This document shows positions 1 to 8,516 of a DNA stretch of 43,839 nt, one piece after another. Position 1 is the stretch's first letter, and every line of letters starts with the position of its first letter. The position numbers were made by a program, and so were the translations under genes. Origin of the DNA: Verrucomicrobiota bacterium (GTDB lineage Bacteria; Verrucomicrobiota; Verrucomicrobiia; Limisphaerales; JACDHS01); assembly GCA_013820875.1 (NCBI GenBank), contig JACDHS010000029.1:1-43839 (forward strand), written 5' to 3'. Under the pieces are notes generated by a model. The model was not told the DNA's origin. It was given only the letters and a program-made list of their open reading frames with translations, and made no database searches.

Positions 1-97
1 CGCCTCGTGCGCGATTACGAAACAACAGCAACCAGCGCCCAAGCTTGGATCTATATCGCCATGATACGAATCCAAATCCGCCGCCTCGCTTGATTCC

Positions 98-1186
98 TCA
101 CTTTAACCGACTTTTCAGACAGGCTCTGAGAAAGTCGATGTCCCTGCGGGCAAAAACTTCGAAATTACTGTACCAAACTGCGCGCTCATCCTCAGCCACG
201 ATGTTCTTTTCAAGTAAACCATCGTAGAATTTGATGATTCTGGCGATGAGATCGGCCTTCAATCCAGACACATTCAACCCAATCTCCTCACACCACTTAC
301 TCAGTGTCTCTGTCGCCAAACCATCTCGCGGAGAAATGCCGCCCAAAAGAGTGGACGGCTTGATATGATCAACGCAAAGCTCATGCAACTCTTCCATTGT
401 TGCAGAAGGTGATACGGGTAAATCACACTTCGCCAGAATATCGATCAGGTAAGGTTTCAGCCTGACATGCTTGTATTTCAGCATCTGCCGATATCCGTAT
501 TCCCGCATTTCGATAGCGAAGACTTTGCGAAGAGTCGCTGCCAATTCCTCGGGAATAACATCAAAATCTACTCCGTCGTTGTTTCGGATAGCGAAAAGAA
601 GCCCTTCGGATTGCAACATCCGTCGTGTTTCATCGATTTCAGCGCGGGTGTGTATCTGATTGCCCGGCTTCGGGAACTTGCCAAGCTTCGCTTCTAAAAT
701 GCGATACTCGGTGTCTGTGATGCGCAATCTCAACCTCAGTTTTTCAATGAGGTTTTTTTCATCTGGAGAGATTCCCTCGTTTTGCTGCCACGCTGTTTCA
801 AGCACAAACTGAAACAACTCGTAGCTGCGGCTCCGGTCAGTGTTCCGTCTTGATAAATCTTCGTTGGCCCGATCTACAATGGACTGCTCCCATGCAATCA
901 CCTGGTCCTCTGTTTCCCTCTTGGCAGAGGTAAAATTATCCTTTTCCAAAACTACCCGACGCAGTAGGAGCAAGGAAAGAGTCCTATGCTCTCGGTTGGA
1001 GTGCAGCAAACATTTTCTAATGGATTTACGAACATTTTCTTCGAAGAAGTATTGTGGGGCCGTTTTGATCAGCGCGGCTTTTATTTCATCATCGGTAAGG
1101 TTGCGATAGTCGATTACGTAAGCGCTCGAAATCCGTTTCAATTCCACGACAGTCCCAATATTTTCAACGGCTTTGGAGAAGTTCAC
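98..1186 (-). CDS. SAP-domain-like protein of unknown function
   Basis: This 362-residue protein has no recognised enzymatic motif. Near residues 295-325 there is a SAP-like helix-turn-helix signature: a leucine, then WCEEIGL, then SGLKADLIARI. SAP modules usually bind DNA or RNA. The middle part (about 110-170) is helical and charged and loosely recalls TerB-like or J-domain-associated helical folds, but I cannot confirm that. There is no signal peptide or membrane segment, so it is probably cytoplasmic. The start is GTG; an in-frame stop lies a little upstream and no ATG is available nearby. No good Shine-Dalgarno is visible. It stands alone, tandem with the downstream-facing K+ channel gene on the same strand. 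The coding call is good; the function is unknown. Confidence 0.7.
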   Translation of the reverse strand: MNFSKAVENIGTVVELKRISSAYVIDYRNLTDDEIKAALIKTAPQYFFEENVRKSIRKCLLHSNREHRTLSLLLLRRVVLEKDNFTSAKRETEDQVIAWEQSIVDRANEDLSRRNTDRSRSYELFQFVLETAWQQNEGISPDEKNLIEKLRLRLRITDTEYRILEAKLGKFPKPGNQIHTRAEIDETRRMLQSEGLLFAIRNNDGVDFDVIPEELAATLRKVFAIEMREYGYRQMLKYKHVRLKPYLIDILAKCDLPVSPSATMEELHELCVDHIKPSTLLGGISPRDGLATETLSKWCEEIGLNVSGLKADLIARIIKFYDGLLEKNIVAEDERAVWYSNFEVFARRDIDFLRACLKSRLK

Positions 1187-1280
1187 AGAACGGTTTATAC
1201 GGAAGCGATCGAATATTGTTAAGGTTTATTTGAGCAAGATGCCGAACCTCTGATCATAGATGAAGGCACCGAGTGTGGTT

Positions 1281-2168
1281 CTATTGCTCTTTTCCAATCT
1301 CACTTTCAACATTTTCTCTCCTCTGCAACCGGGCAATCTCCATGCGCAGGCATTTCACTTCTATTAAAAGTTCATCATTGTGCGCGGGTTCCCGTTTTGT
1401 TCCGAGGAAGGCAGATGCAATCAAACCACTCAAAGTTCCGAAAAGCCCCACACCTGAAATCATCAACAACATTGCTATTACCCGGCCTTCCAAAGTCAGA
1501 GGAAACTTATCCCCATAGCCCACTGTAGTAATTGTGGTCACGCTCCACCAGACGGCGTCTTCAGCCGTTTTAATATTTGAGTCCGGGTGTGATTCGAACA
1601 TCAAAATTGCAACGGATGCGAATATGATCAGCAGGCAAGACGAGAGCACCACCGCTCCCACTCCATTTTTGAGTTTATTTCTCAAAACAAGCGAATGCAC
1701 CTTCTGATAAGATCGGACAGCCCGGATAATTCGGATTACGCGCAGAATTCGAACCAATCGAGCCCATCTTAAGAAATCGATTGTCGGAATGCTGGCGATC
1801 AAATCAATCCAGCCCCATCGTATGAACAATCTCTTGTTCTCTGCATGATAAAATCGAAGTGAAAAATCGATAATCAGCAAACCACACACGAGCAGATCCA
1901 GGGATTGCAAGATTCTGTTGGCCTCAGTTGGCAACTCAACCACAGCATCCGCGAGCATGGAAGCGAGCACCACAATCGTGAGGACAAGCACAACGATTTG
2001 AAAGAAGCTTAACCGTTGCTCGTCTGCATGCGCGGAAGGGTTCACGGCAAGACTCTTATTGAAATCGGTTAAGAATACCACCGGGATTTTGGGACCGATA
2101 TTGCCTTCCCCCGTTAACTTGCGCTTTTGATGCGCTTGGCTCAGGTTGCAGTTCGGAAACCGACTCAC
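1281..2168 (-). CDS. Voltage-gated potassium channel (Kch/Kv-like)
   Basis: This is an inner-membrane K+ channel subunit with six predicted segments. S4 is an arginine ladder (RWARLVRILRVIRIIRAV), and the pore loop carries the selectivity filter TTITTVGYGD, followed by a hydrophobic S6. The C-terminus ends in a short charged helix that could be a tetramerisation coiled coil. There is no RCK/TrkA-N domain, so gating by voltage rather than by ligand is the likeliest reading. The longest frame starts with GTG only two bases from the ATG of the divergent gene. GTG codons at 2081 and 2045 are equally plausible and would leave a normal spacing and a normal cytoplasmic N-terminus before S1. The family call is firm; the start is uncertain. 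Confidence 0.9.
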   Translation of the reverse strand: MSRFPNCNLSQAHQKRKLTGEGNIGPKIPVVFLTDFNKSLAVNPSAHADEQRLSFFQIVVLVLTIVVLASMLADAVVELPTEANRILQSLDLLVCGLLIIDFSLRFYHAENKRLFIRWGWIDLIASIPTIDFLRWARLVRILRVIRIIRAVRSYQKVHSLVLRNKLKNGVGAVVLSSCLLIIFASVAILMFESHPDSNIKTAEDAVWWSVTTITTVGYGDKFPLTLEGRVIAMLLMISGVGLFGTLSGLIASAFLGTKREPAHNDELLIEVKCLRMEIARLQRRENVESEIGKEQ

Positions 2169-2170
2169 GT

Positions 2171-2686
2171 ATGAGCGAATGGCTCTTCAAAACGTGTGAT
2201 GTGGCACACCAAACCATTTTATTCAGAACTAAAACGCCCATGTGGATCAAACGCACAGAAATAGAAATGGTTGAACAACGGAAGCGGCAAGGTCGTAAAC
2301 GTTTGAAAGAAGCGATTGCCGGAGGCGCAATTGTGCTGCTGATCGTCACTTTCCTGTTTGACTGGCAGGAGGCTGGTGAACGCAGTCGTTTTTTCATTTC
2401 GATCCAGGAGCTTCTGTCCCGGCTACCATTGGCGGGGATCATTGCGGTCGTCTCTGGTTTTGTAATCTACAAGTTGGAACGCCGGCAACTCCCGATGATG
2501 ATTTGCCCGCGGTGCGAGACCACGAAAATTGAAGACGAGACGGACCAATGCTCCTGCGGAGAGCAATTTGAAGTGATGGAAACATTGAAGCAGGTGAAAA
2601 CGGTCACACCTGCCGCATCCGCAGCGATCCAGGGCAAGGCCCATCCACGTCAACCGAACAGTGATGGGAGTGCTGAGCGCAAGTAA
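2171..2686 (+). CDS. Small membrane protein with C-terminal zinc ribbon
   Basis: The protein has a basic N-terminal segment and two hydrophobic stretches (about residues 50-67 and 86-104). A CPRC...CSCGEQF zinc-ribbon-like motif follows at about residues 114-133, then a polar tail. Topology suggests a hairpin in the inner membrane with both ends in the cytoplasm. The substrate or partner is unknown. The first ATG lies two bases from the divergent potassium channel start. Internal ATGs at 2240 and 2267 (just before the sequence VEQRKRQGRKR) may be the real starts. I do not recognise the family. Confidence 0.6.
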   Translation: MSEWLFKTCDVAHQTILFRTKTPMWIKRTEIEMVEQRKRQGRKRLKEAIAGGAIVLLIVTFLFDWQEAGERSRFFISIQELLSRLPLAGIIAVVSGFVIYKLERRQLPMMICPRCETTKIEDETDQCSCGEQFEVMETLKQVKTVTPAASAAIQGKAHPRQPNSDGSAERK

Positions 2687-2823
2687 ATTGAGCCGAACAC
2701 GTAGCGCTGCGATTGTGCGCGGTTAGCTCAATCGTAGTGCATTGCAGCCGAGGACGGATGCCGGAATTAACCTTGTTAACGTCACCCATCGGAATAGTAT
2801 CGTGTCAAAGACAACCTCTTGCC

Positions 2824-5769
2824 ATGGTATTACGGCGTTTTAGTTTTTGCTGGGTGATTTTGCACTTCATGTGCCTACACGTATCTGCCGACTCAGTGCG
2901 GCTCGTTTCCGTCATGGGCTCATCTGCCCCACCACCTGCAGGTGGCAATGGGGATTCTTTCATTCCCATTGTCAGCGCTGATGGACAGCAGGTGCTTTTC
3001 GCCAGCATGGCGGACAATCTGGTGATAGATACCAACAGCACACCATTAGCCGCATCGTATCCGTTCAAGTTAAACGTATTTCTTCGCGACCGCACCAACG
3101 CTTCCACGATGCTCGTGAGCAAGAACCTGGTCGGAGTTTCCGGAAACGGAGATTCAGTTCCGATGGGCATTTCCACAAACAATCGTTACGTGTTGTTTGA
3201 AAGCAGCGCGAGCGATCTCGTTTCGAATGATACCAACAATGCGTCGGACATTCTTGTTCGAGACCTGACCGCAGGTTCCACAGTTTTGGTCAGCGTCAAC
3301 ACCAATGGTCAGGCAGGGAACAATCTCTCAAGAAATGCTTGTTTCACTCCAGACGGTCGTTACGTCGCCTTTGTCAGCGCCGCCACCGACCTCGTGGAGA
3401 ACGACACTAATGACATTCCGGATATTTTTGTCCGGGACTTGCAGACCGGCGCAACCGTTCTTGTCAGCAGTGGGGCCATGGCAGTGAACGGCGCAAGCAG
3501 TTCGGAAGCACCTGAAATATCCGATGATGGCCGATTCGTCGCGTTCTGGAGCACGGCAACCAATCTGGTTCCAGGAGTCGAAACGTCGGGCGAAATTTAC
3601 GTGCGAGACATCATCGAAGGTACAACAATTTGGGCCAGTTCCGCTGCGGGCGGATTGCTTGAGTCGCTGCACCAGGCGACAAACGGTATTTGTTTCAATC
3701 ATGCTCTCAGCGGGGATGGTAGGTTTGTCGGGTTTCAAATCAGTTCTAATCTCTCGTCTCGCGGGCTTGTTCTTCGTTACGACAGGGAAAGTCAACTTAC
3801 CGATTTGATCCATACCAACGCTTTCGCCTACGGAGCTCCTTACGAGGAGGTAAGGACTTTGGAAATGACGCCGGACGGACGGACGATCGTTTTTATCGCG
3901 AACACGAATGCCGTTTCACCCACAAACACATCCGTTCTGGTTTGGAGTGCCGACACCGGCACGACCACAATCGCGAGCGGTGAATTGAGCAATACGACTG
4001 CGATTGGTGAATGGCCTTCCATTGACCCGACGGGGCGCTTTGTTTTGTTTGTGAGCAATCCCCATCTTTACCTTCACGATCTACAAAACAACGTCACCAC
4101 TCTCGTTAATGCGGATACCAATGGCGTTGGTTCAGACATCGCCATTGGCGCAATTCCAAGCTCAAGCACCAATGGCGGTTTTATCGCTTTTCAAGCCTAT
4201 GACGGCGCTCTCGTGGAGAACGACAATAACCGCAAATACGATGTCTTCCTTCGCGACTTGATTGCCGGAACCACTGAAATGATTTCAGAGCGGCACCCGG
4301 CGTCTGCTTCGAGTTCGCCGAATGGCTCCAGCACTGTGTTCTCGGTTAGCGAAACCGGCCGCTATGTCGCATTCGTGAGTGAAGCTAACAATTTGGTTTC
4401 CAATGATACTAACGGGGTGCGGGACGTATTCGTCCGGGATTTGTCGAACGGAACAAATATTCTCGCCAGTTTCTCGACCAACGGTGTTTCGGCGAATGGT
4501 GTGTCGAGTGATCCCACCATCAGCAGCGATGGTCGCTACGTCGCCTTCACGAGTTCGGCGAGCAACCTTTTGCCTATCGGGGCAAACAGCATCAACGATG
4601 TTTATGTTTTTGATGTGCAGACGGGCACGCTCTCGCTCGGCACCATTTCCACCACAGGCACGGCTTCTGGGAACAACGAATCGGCCGCTCTTTCTATCAG
4701 TGACGAAGGGCGTTACCTCCTCTTCCGCAGCAAAGCGTCGAATCTGGCACCCGGTTCGTTCACCACGGGAACTGAAAACCTTTTCGTGCGCGATCGTCAA
4801 AGTCTCACGACTGTCGCATTAACAACGGCTGGTATGACCGAGGCGATGATGACTGCAAATGGCCGCCATGTGGCGTTTATTGGAAGGCTACCGGGCGTCA
4901 GTAGCACCAATCTCTATATCTGGGATAATGTGTTGCAAACCCGAGTTTTCACCAACACAACCGCTGGCATCCGAGGTATTTCAATCAGCCAGGATGGAAA
5001 CAAAGTGGCTTTCGTTTCAGGCACCAATTTGTTTGTGGCGGATCGAGTGGCAGATACAATCTTTCCTGTAGGTTCTCTCGGGCTAAATGCGCGAGTCGAT
5101 TTGCAGTTTAGCGGAGACGGGCAGTTTCTCACCTATGCCAGTTCGTATCCTCAAGGGTTCAACGATCAGAACGACGCCAATGATGTTTACCTTTACGATT
5201 TCACGTCGCATACCACCACCTTGGTGAGCCACGCTCGCAACACGGTTGAGGCAGCCGATGGCGCCTCCGACCGGCCAAGTATCAGCCATGACGGACGGTT
5301 CATTGTTTATCGCTCGTATGCATCAAACATTATTCCAAATGACAGCAACGGTTTTCCTGACCTGTTTATCTACGATCGACCGAACCAAACGACCACACTC
5401 CTGACAGCGGGGTCATCGAATCAGAGCAACAACTTCTCGTTTGCGGCGAAGTTCAGCGGCGATGGACGCTCGTTGATATTTCCGAGTTGGGCTTCAAACC
5501 TCAATTCCGGCGATGGGAACCACCATGGGAACCTGTTCGTATTTGCCTTTCTATATCTCAACATCTCTTCGAATACCGACTCTCAAGGGACGACGATTTC
5601 ATGGCCTGCAATACCGGCTCAAACTTTCCAGATCCAATATAAGGACCATCTAAACCAGCAGAACTGGGTGAACCTGACCGGCACGATTTCCTTCGAAGAA
5701 GGAACGGCTTCCATCCAGGATCCATCTCCAGAATCTGCCTCCAGATTTTATCGATTACTCGCGAATTAA
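2824..5769 (+). CDS. Secreted PD40/TolB-like beta-propeller repeat protein
   Basis: This large exported protein (981 residues from the chosen start) consists of many PD40-type blades. A recurring pattern is DGRYVAFVSxASNLV, then NDTN, then a DVFVRDL strand and a TTxLVS strand, repeated more than ten times. Such blades are known from TolB and WD40-like propellers and usually mediate protein or glycan binding. The frame is open from 2713, but the ATG at 2824 is preferred because it gives a basic start, a hydrophobic core and a likely cleavage after VSA (signal peptide). The last 75 residues form a fibronectin-like tail (FQIQYKDHL ... RFYRLLAN) that is common at the end of verrucomicrobial secreted proteins. 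The next gene begins 12 bases after the stop, suggesting co-transcription. The function is inferred only at fold level. Confidence 0.85.
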   Translation: MVLRRFSFCWVILHFMCLHVSADSVRLVSVMGSSAPPPAGGNGDSFIPIVSADGQQVLFASMADNLVIDTNSTPLAASYPFKLNVFLRDRTNASTMLVSKNLVGVSGNGDSVPMGISTNNRYVLFESSASDLVSNDTNNASDILVRDLTAGSTVLVSVNTNGQAGNNLSRNACFTPDGRYVAFVSAATDLVENDTNDIPDIFVRDLQTGATVLVSSGAMAVNGASSSEAPEISDDGRFVAFWSTATNLVPGVETSGEIYVRDIIEGTTIWASSAAGGLLESLHQATNGICFNHALSGDGRFVGFQISSNLSSRGLVLRYDRESQLTDLIHTNAFAYGAPYEEVRTLEMTPDGRTIVFIANTNAVSPTNTSVLVWSADTGTTTIASGELSNTTAIGEWPSIDPTGRFVLFVSNPHLYLHDLQNNVTTLVNADTNGVGSDIAIGAIPSSSTNGGFIAFQAYDGALVENDNNRKYDVFLRDLIAGTTEMISERHPASASSSPNGSSTVFSVSETGRYVAFVSEANNLVSNDTNGVRDVFVRDLSNGTNILASFSTNGVSANGVSSDPTISSDGRYVAFTSSASNLLPIGANSINDVYVFDVQTGTLSLGTISTTGTASGNNESAALSISDEGRYLLFRSKASNLAPGSFTTGTENLFVRDRQSLTTVALTTAGMTEAMMTANGRHVAFIGRLPGVSSTNLYIWDNVLQTRVFTNTTAGIRGISISQDGNKVAFVSGTNLFVADRVADTIFPVGSLGLNARVDLQFSGDGQFLTYASSYPQGFNDQNDANDVYLYDFTSHTTTLVSHARNTVEAADGASDRPSISHDGRFIVYRSYASNIIPNDSNGFPDLFIYDRPNQTTTLLTAGSSNQSNNFSFAAKFSGDGRSLIFPSWASNLNSGDGNHHGNLFVFAFLYLNISSNTDSQGTTISWPAIPAQTFQIQYKDHLNQQNWVNLTGTISFEEGTASIQDPSPESASRFYRLLAN

Positions 5770-5781
5770 GACTTTTTGAAA

Positions 5782-6558
5782 ATGAGCATGAAAACGGACT
5801 TCCGAATCGGATATTGCCAAAAACGGCTCGCATTTACTTCCATCGAATTGCTTGTGGTGGTCGGGATTCTTATTTTTTGCACTTTCTTGATCCTACCTGC
5901 TTTCGGCAGAACAAAGAACAATTCTCCCACGGCCCAATGTCTTAACAATCTCCGGCAACTATCCTCCGCGATCAGCATGTATTCAGTGGATAACCAGGAT
6001 ACTTTACCTGGCAGTTGTTGGACAGCAGTGTACGGTCACTACCAATCGAACACCCAGTTGCGTTATGGCCTGATCAACTACATTGCTCCGTATTTGGGGG
6101 GTGAAGCTTCAACGACTACGTTGCAATCAATTGATGCCGCAAATTGTCCGGGTTCTCTGCGTTTTAGAAAAAACCCTCCGAGCAGTACCAATATTTTAGC
6201 CATGAATGTCAGTTATCAACTGCTACGTTATCTCACAAATAACACCTCTAATCCCCCTTTCAGTCTTTGTGACGCGCCTGTGCAGGATCGCTTTCCTTTC
6301 GGCTATCCAAGCAAATCCCTGGGTTTGTCAATATGCGGAAGCTCAGCCTTCGATTACCCTGGCATGAAAATCAGCAATATAAAACTTCCTGGAAGACAAT
6401 GGGCAATGGTGGACGTGGACGCACGAAATAGCATTTCCAGCATAAACGTATTTCCCGGCGGAGCAAACTACGGCCAGAATCTCCCATCCACGCGCGTACA
6501 TCTAAACACTCGCAACTACCTGTTCTTCGATGGTCATGCGGCAACCATCAAGGATTGA
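5782..6558 (+). CDS. Type II/IV pseudopilin-like protein with H-X9-DG C-terminus
   Basis: The N-terminus carries a prepilin-peptidase signature (AFTSIELLVVVGILI) followed by a hydrophobic helix. The C-terminus has the pattern HLNTRNYLFFDGHA, typical of the H-X9-DG pseudopilins that are expanded in Verrucomicrobiota, Planctomycetota and Lentisphaerota. The usual glycine before the cleavage point is an alanine here, so processing may be less efficient. ATG codons at 5782 and 5788 are both possible starts; a TTG at 5776 is also in frame. It directly follows the PD40 protein, so the two may be exported or displayed together. The role in a secretion pseudopilus is inference. Confidence 0.85.
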   Translation: MSMKTDFRIGYCQKRLAFTSIELLVVVGILIFCTFLILPAFGRTKNNSPTAQCLNNLRQLSSAISMYSVDNQDTLPGSCWTAVYGHYQSNTQLRYGLINYIAPYLGGEASTTTLQSIDAANCPGSLRFRKNPPSSTNILAMNVSYQLLRYLTNNTSNPPFSLCDAPVQDRFPFGYPSKSLGLSICGSSAFDYPGMKISNIKLPGRQWAMVDVDARNSISSINVFPGGANYGQNLPSTRVHLNTRNYLFFDGHAATIKD

Positions 6559-6624
6559 ATTCTCCATAGGCCCGCGATAAGACTGCAACACTCCAATCAT
6601 CAACGGCATAAACCGTGTTGCTTG

Positions 6625-8031
6625 CTATCTGACTTTCCGCATCTGCACGGCGCGGACGTATTGGCCATCCACGTCGATCGAACTGATAACCACGACGGTG
6701 TTGCCCTTCTGCAAGGCGCCGCGCGTTGTCAGCATCCCGAGTGCGACGGAAATGTTTTTCTCGCGAGTCATTTCGGACAAATCAGAAACGAAAGCGGAAA
6801 CGCCCCAGTTCAAAGTCAACGAGTCGGCCACACGCTGGCTATCGCAGATCGCCAGGATTGGCGAGTGTTGGGGACGCATCCATGCCGCGTAACGGGCTGA
6901 TGTGCCACTGACGGTGAATACCACGATGGCATCGGCGCGCAATTGATCGGCCATCACCACGGCGCTCTTCACCATCTTTTGCTCAGCATTGGTTAACTCG
7001 GCGTTATCCTGGAAATTCGCTCCACCGCTACGCTCGGTTCGGATGGCGACGCGATTGAAGACTTCCAAACATTTCAGCGGATATTTTCCAACCGTGGTTT
7101 CGCCGCTCAACATGATGGCGTCGGCCTGTTCGTAAACGGCATTGGCAACATCGGTCACTTCTGCTCGGGTGGGAATGGGACTATTAATCATGCTCTCCAG
7201 CATGTGAGTGGCGACGATGACTGGTTTGCCAATCCGCAAACAATATTTCACGGCGCGCCGCTGGATGATCGGGAGTTCTTCATACGGCACTTCGATGCCG
7301 AGATCACCGCGAGCGACCATGACGGCATCGGTTTCCTGGATGATTTCCTTAAGATTTTTAATCGCCTGTTGGTCTTCCAGCTTGGCCACGATTCGCGGCG
7401 GGGTTTTGCAGCTTTGCAGAACCGCGCGAAGCTGCCGGATGTCCTTGGCTTCACGCACAAAAGAAAGGGCCATGAAATCGACGCCCAGTTCCAACCCAAG
7501 CGCGACATCCTCCAAATCTTTGGCAGTCAATGCAGGCAGACTGACTTTGACACCGGGCAAATTGATGTGACGACGGCTGCCAAGCTTGCCGGGGGTGAGC
7601 ACTTCACACTCAATGTGGTTGGCGCTCTTCTTGAGGACTTTCATTTGGATTTCGCCATTATCCACCAGCACCACATCTCCGACATGGATGTCATTCACGA
7701 GGTTGTCGTAATTCACATCCACGGAATGTTCTTCCTCACTTTTTTCTCCGCGCACGGTGAAGGTAAATTTTCCGCCGGGCTTCAGATCTAAAGCGGTGGA
7801 AAGTTCTCCGGTGCGAATCGCCGGTCCTTGTGTATCCATCAAAATGCCAACCGCCACTCCGCGAGCGGCTGCGGCTTCGCGTATATCTTTCACCACACGC
7901 CGGACCCAGTCGTGTTTCGCGTGGGACATGTTTAAGCGGGCGATGTTCATGCCGGCATCGATCATTTTGCCAAGCATTTCTGGTGAATCCGTAGCGGGGC
8001 CGAGGGTGGCAATGATTTTGGTTTTTCGCAT
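6625..8031 (-). CDS. pyk: Pyruvate kinase
   Basis: This glycolytic enzyme transfers phosphate from phosphoenolpyruvate to ADP. At 468 residues it has the normal bacterial length. It starts with MRKTKIIATLGPAT, has RLNMSHA in the N-terminal barrel strand, MDTQGPAIRTGEL before the lid domain, the active-site strand IVAKLEDQQAI with its lysine, the metal-binding segment ARGDLGIE, and the helix MLESMINSPIPTRAEVTDVANA. A typical C-terminal allosteric domain follows. The ATG at 8031 is used; a TTG two codons upstream is unlikely. The gene stands alone and is divergent from the polyprenyl synthase operon. Confidence 0.97.
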   Translation of the reverse strand: MRKTKIIATLGPATDSPEMLGKMIDAGMNIARLNMSHAKHDWVRRVVKDIREAAAARGVAVGILMDTQGPAIRTGELSTALDLKPGGKFTFTVRGEKSEEEHSVDVNYDNLVNDIHVGDVVLVDNGEIQMKVLKKSANHIECEVLTPGKLGSRRHINLPGVKVSLPALTAKDLEDVALGLELGVDFMALSFVREAKDIRQLRAVLQSCKTPPRIVAKLEDQQAIKNLKEIIQETDAVMVARGDLGIEVPYEELPIIQRRAVKYCLRIGKPVIVATHMLESMINSPIPTRAEVTDVANAVYEQADAIMLSGETTVGKYPLKCLEVFNRVAIRTERSGGANFQDNAELTNAEQKMVKSAVVMADQLRADAIVVFTVSGTSARYAAWMRPQHSPILAICDSQRVADSLTLNWGVSAFVSDLSEMTREKNISVALGMLTTRGALQKGNTVVVISSIDVDGQYVRAVQMRKVR

Positions 8032-8252
8032 GAGCAACAGAGGTGAGATTAGGAAAACGTCCGGTGATAGAAAGCGTTTTCAGGAGAATTGATAGATGAA
8101 AAACAAAGCGCCCGCGACATAAACAGCCAATGATCGTGTCAGATTTCTTGTTCCAAACACCGAGGGCCGATTTATACCGCAGGCGCCAATCCACTTAACC
8201 CAGAGCAACGGTAGTCCTCATTTTATCCTTTGCAAGGGGGGAGGAGGCGAGG

Positions 8253-8390
8253 AATTGAAAAATGCAAAATCAGGGCGGCGCGGCACATCGAAACCTCCAC
8301 GTCCAACCGGAGGCCTGATGCCATATCGAACCGTTCTTCCCGCACTGCTTCATTTTGCAATTTGCATTTTCCATTTTTCAATTTGCAATT
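8253..8390. repeat. Extragenic inverted repeat (MITE/REP-like)
   Basis: The 485-base space between pyruvate kinase and the prenyl synthase contains no convincing gene. It does hold an AT-rich inverted repeat. AATTGAAAAATG at 8253-8264 pairs perfectly with CATTTTTCAATT at 8372-8383, and GCAAAAT at 8264-8270 pairs with ATTTTGC at 8352-8358. The right arm is longer and is built from short variations of TTTGCAATT/TTTGCATTT. The GC-rich interior can form its own small stem (CCTCC...GGAGG near 8293-8312). This layout fits a non-autonomous dispersed extragenic element. Copies elsewhere in the genome cannot be checked here. Confidence 0.5.
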
Positions 8391-8477
8391 CCCTCCCAGC
8401 TTGGAAAAACGAGCCCGCAAACGAGACGAACCGCTCCCGTGGTTGGCTTGGCGGCGCTTTGTTTGCGGGAGTTAGGT

Positions 8478-8506
8478 TTTGACTTGAAGTAGGTGCAAAC
8501 CTACAT
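8478..8506 (+). promoter_or_regulatory. Candidate sigma-70 promoter for the prenyl synthase operon
   Basis: TTGACT at 8478-8483 is followed by a 17-base spacer and TACATT at 8501-8506. Transcription would begin near 8513, only a few bases before the ATG at 8517, giving an almost leaderless message. This placement argues against the upstream GTG at 8493 as the start codon, because that GTG lies inside the promoter spacer. Confidence 0.4.
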
Positions 8507-8516
8507 TTTTGGCAAA

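Noticed and set aside
2714-2760. tRNA-like segment (GGTTAGCTCAATCGTAGTGC)
   Set aside because: It resembles a D-arm, but no anticodon stem, T-arm or acceptor pairing can be formed; at most a remnant or chance.
7204-7791. 195-codon antisense frame in pyk
   Set aside because: It is a shadow of pyruvate kinase with no recognisable domains.
8493-8516. GTG start for the prenyl synthase
   Set aside because: It would lie within the spacer of the best promoter candidate; the ATG at 8517 fits better.
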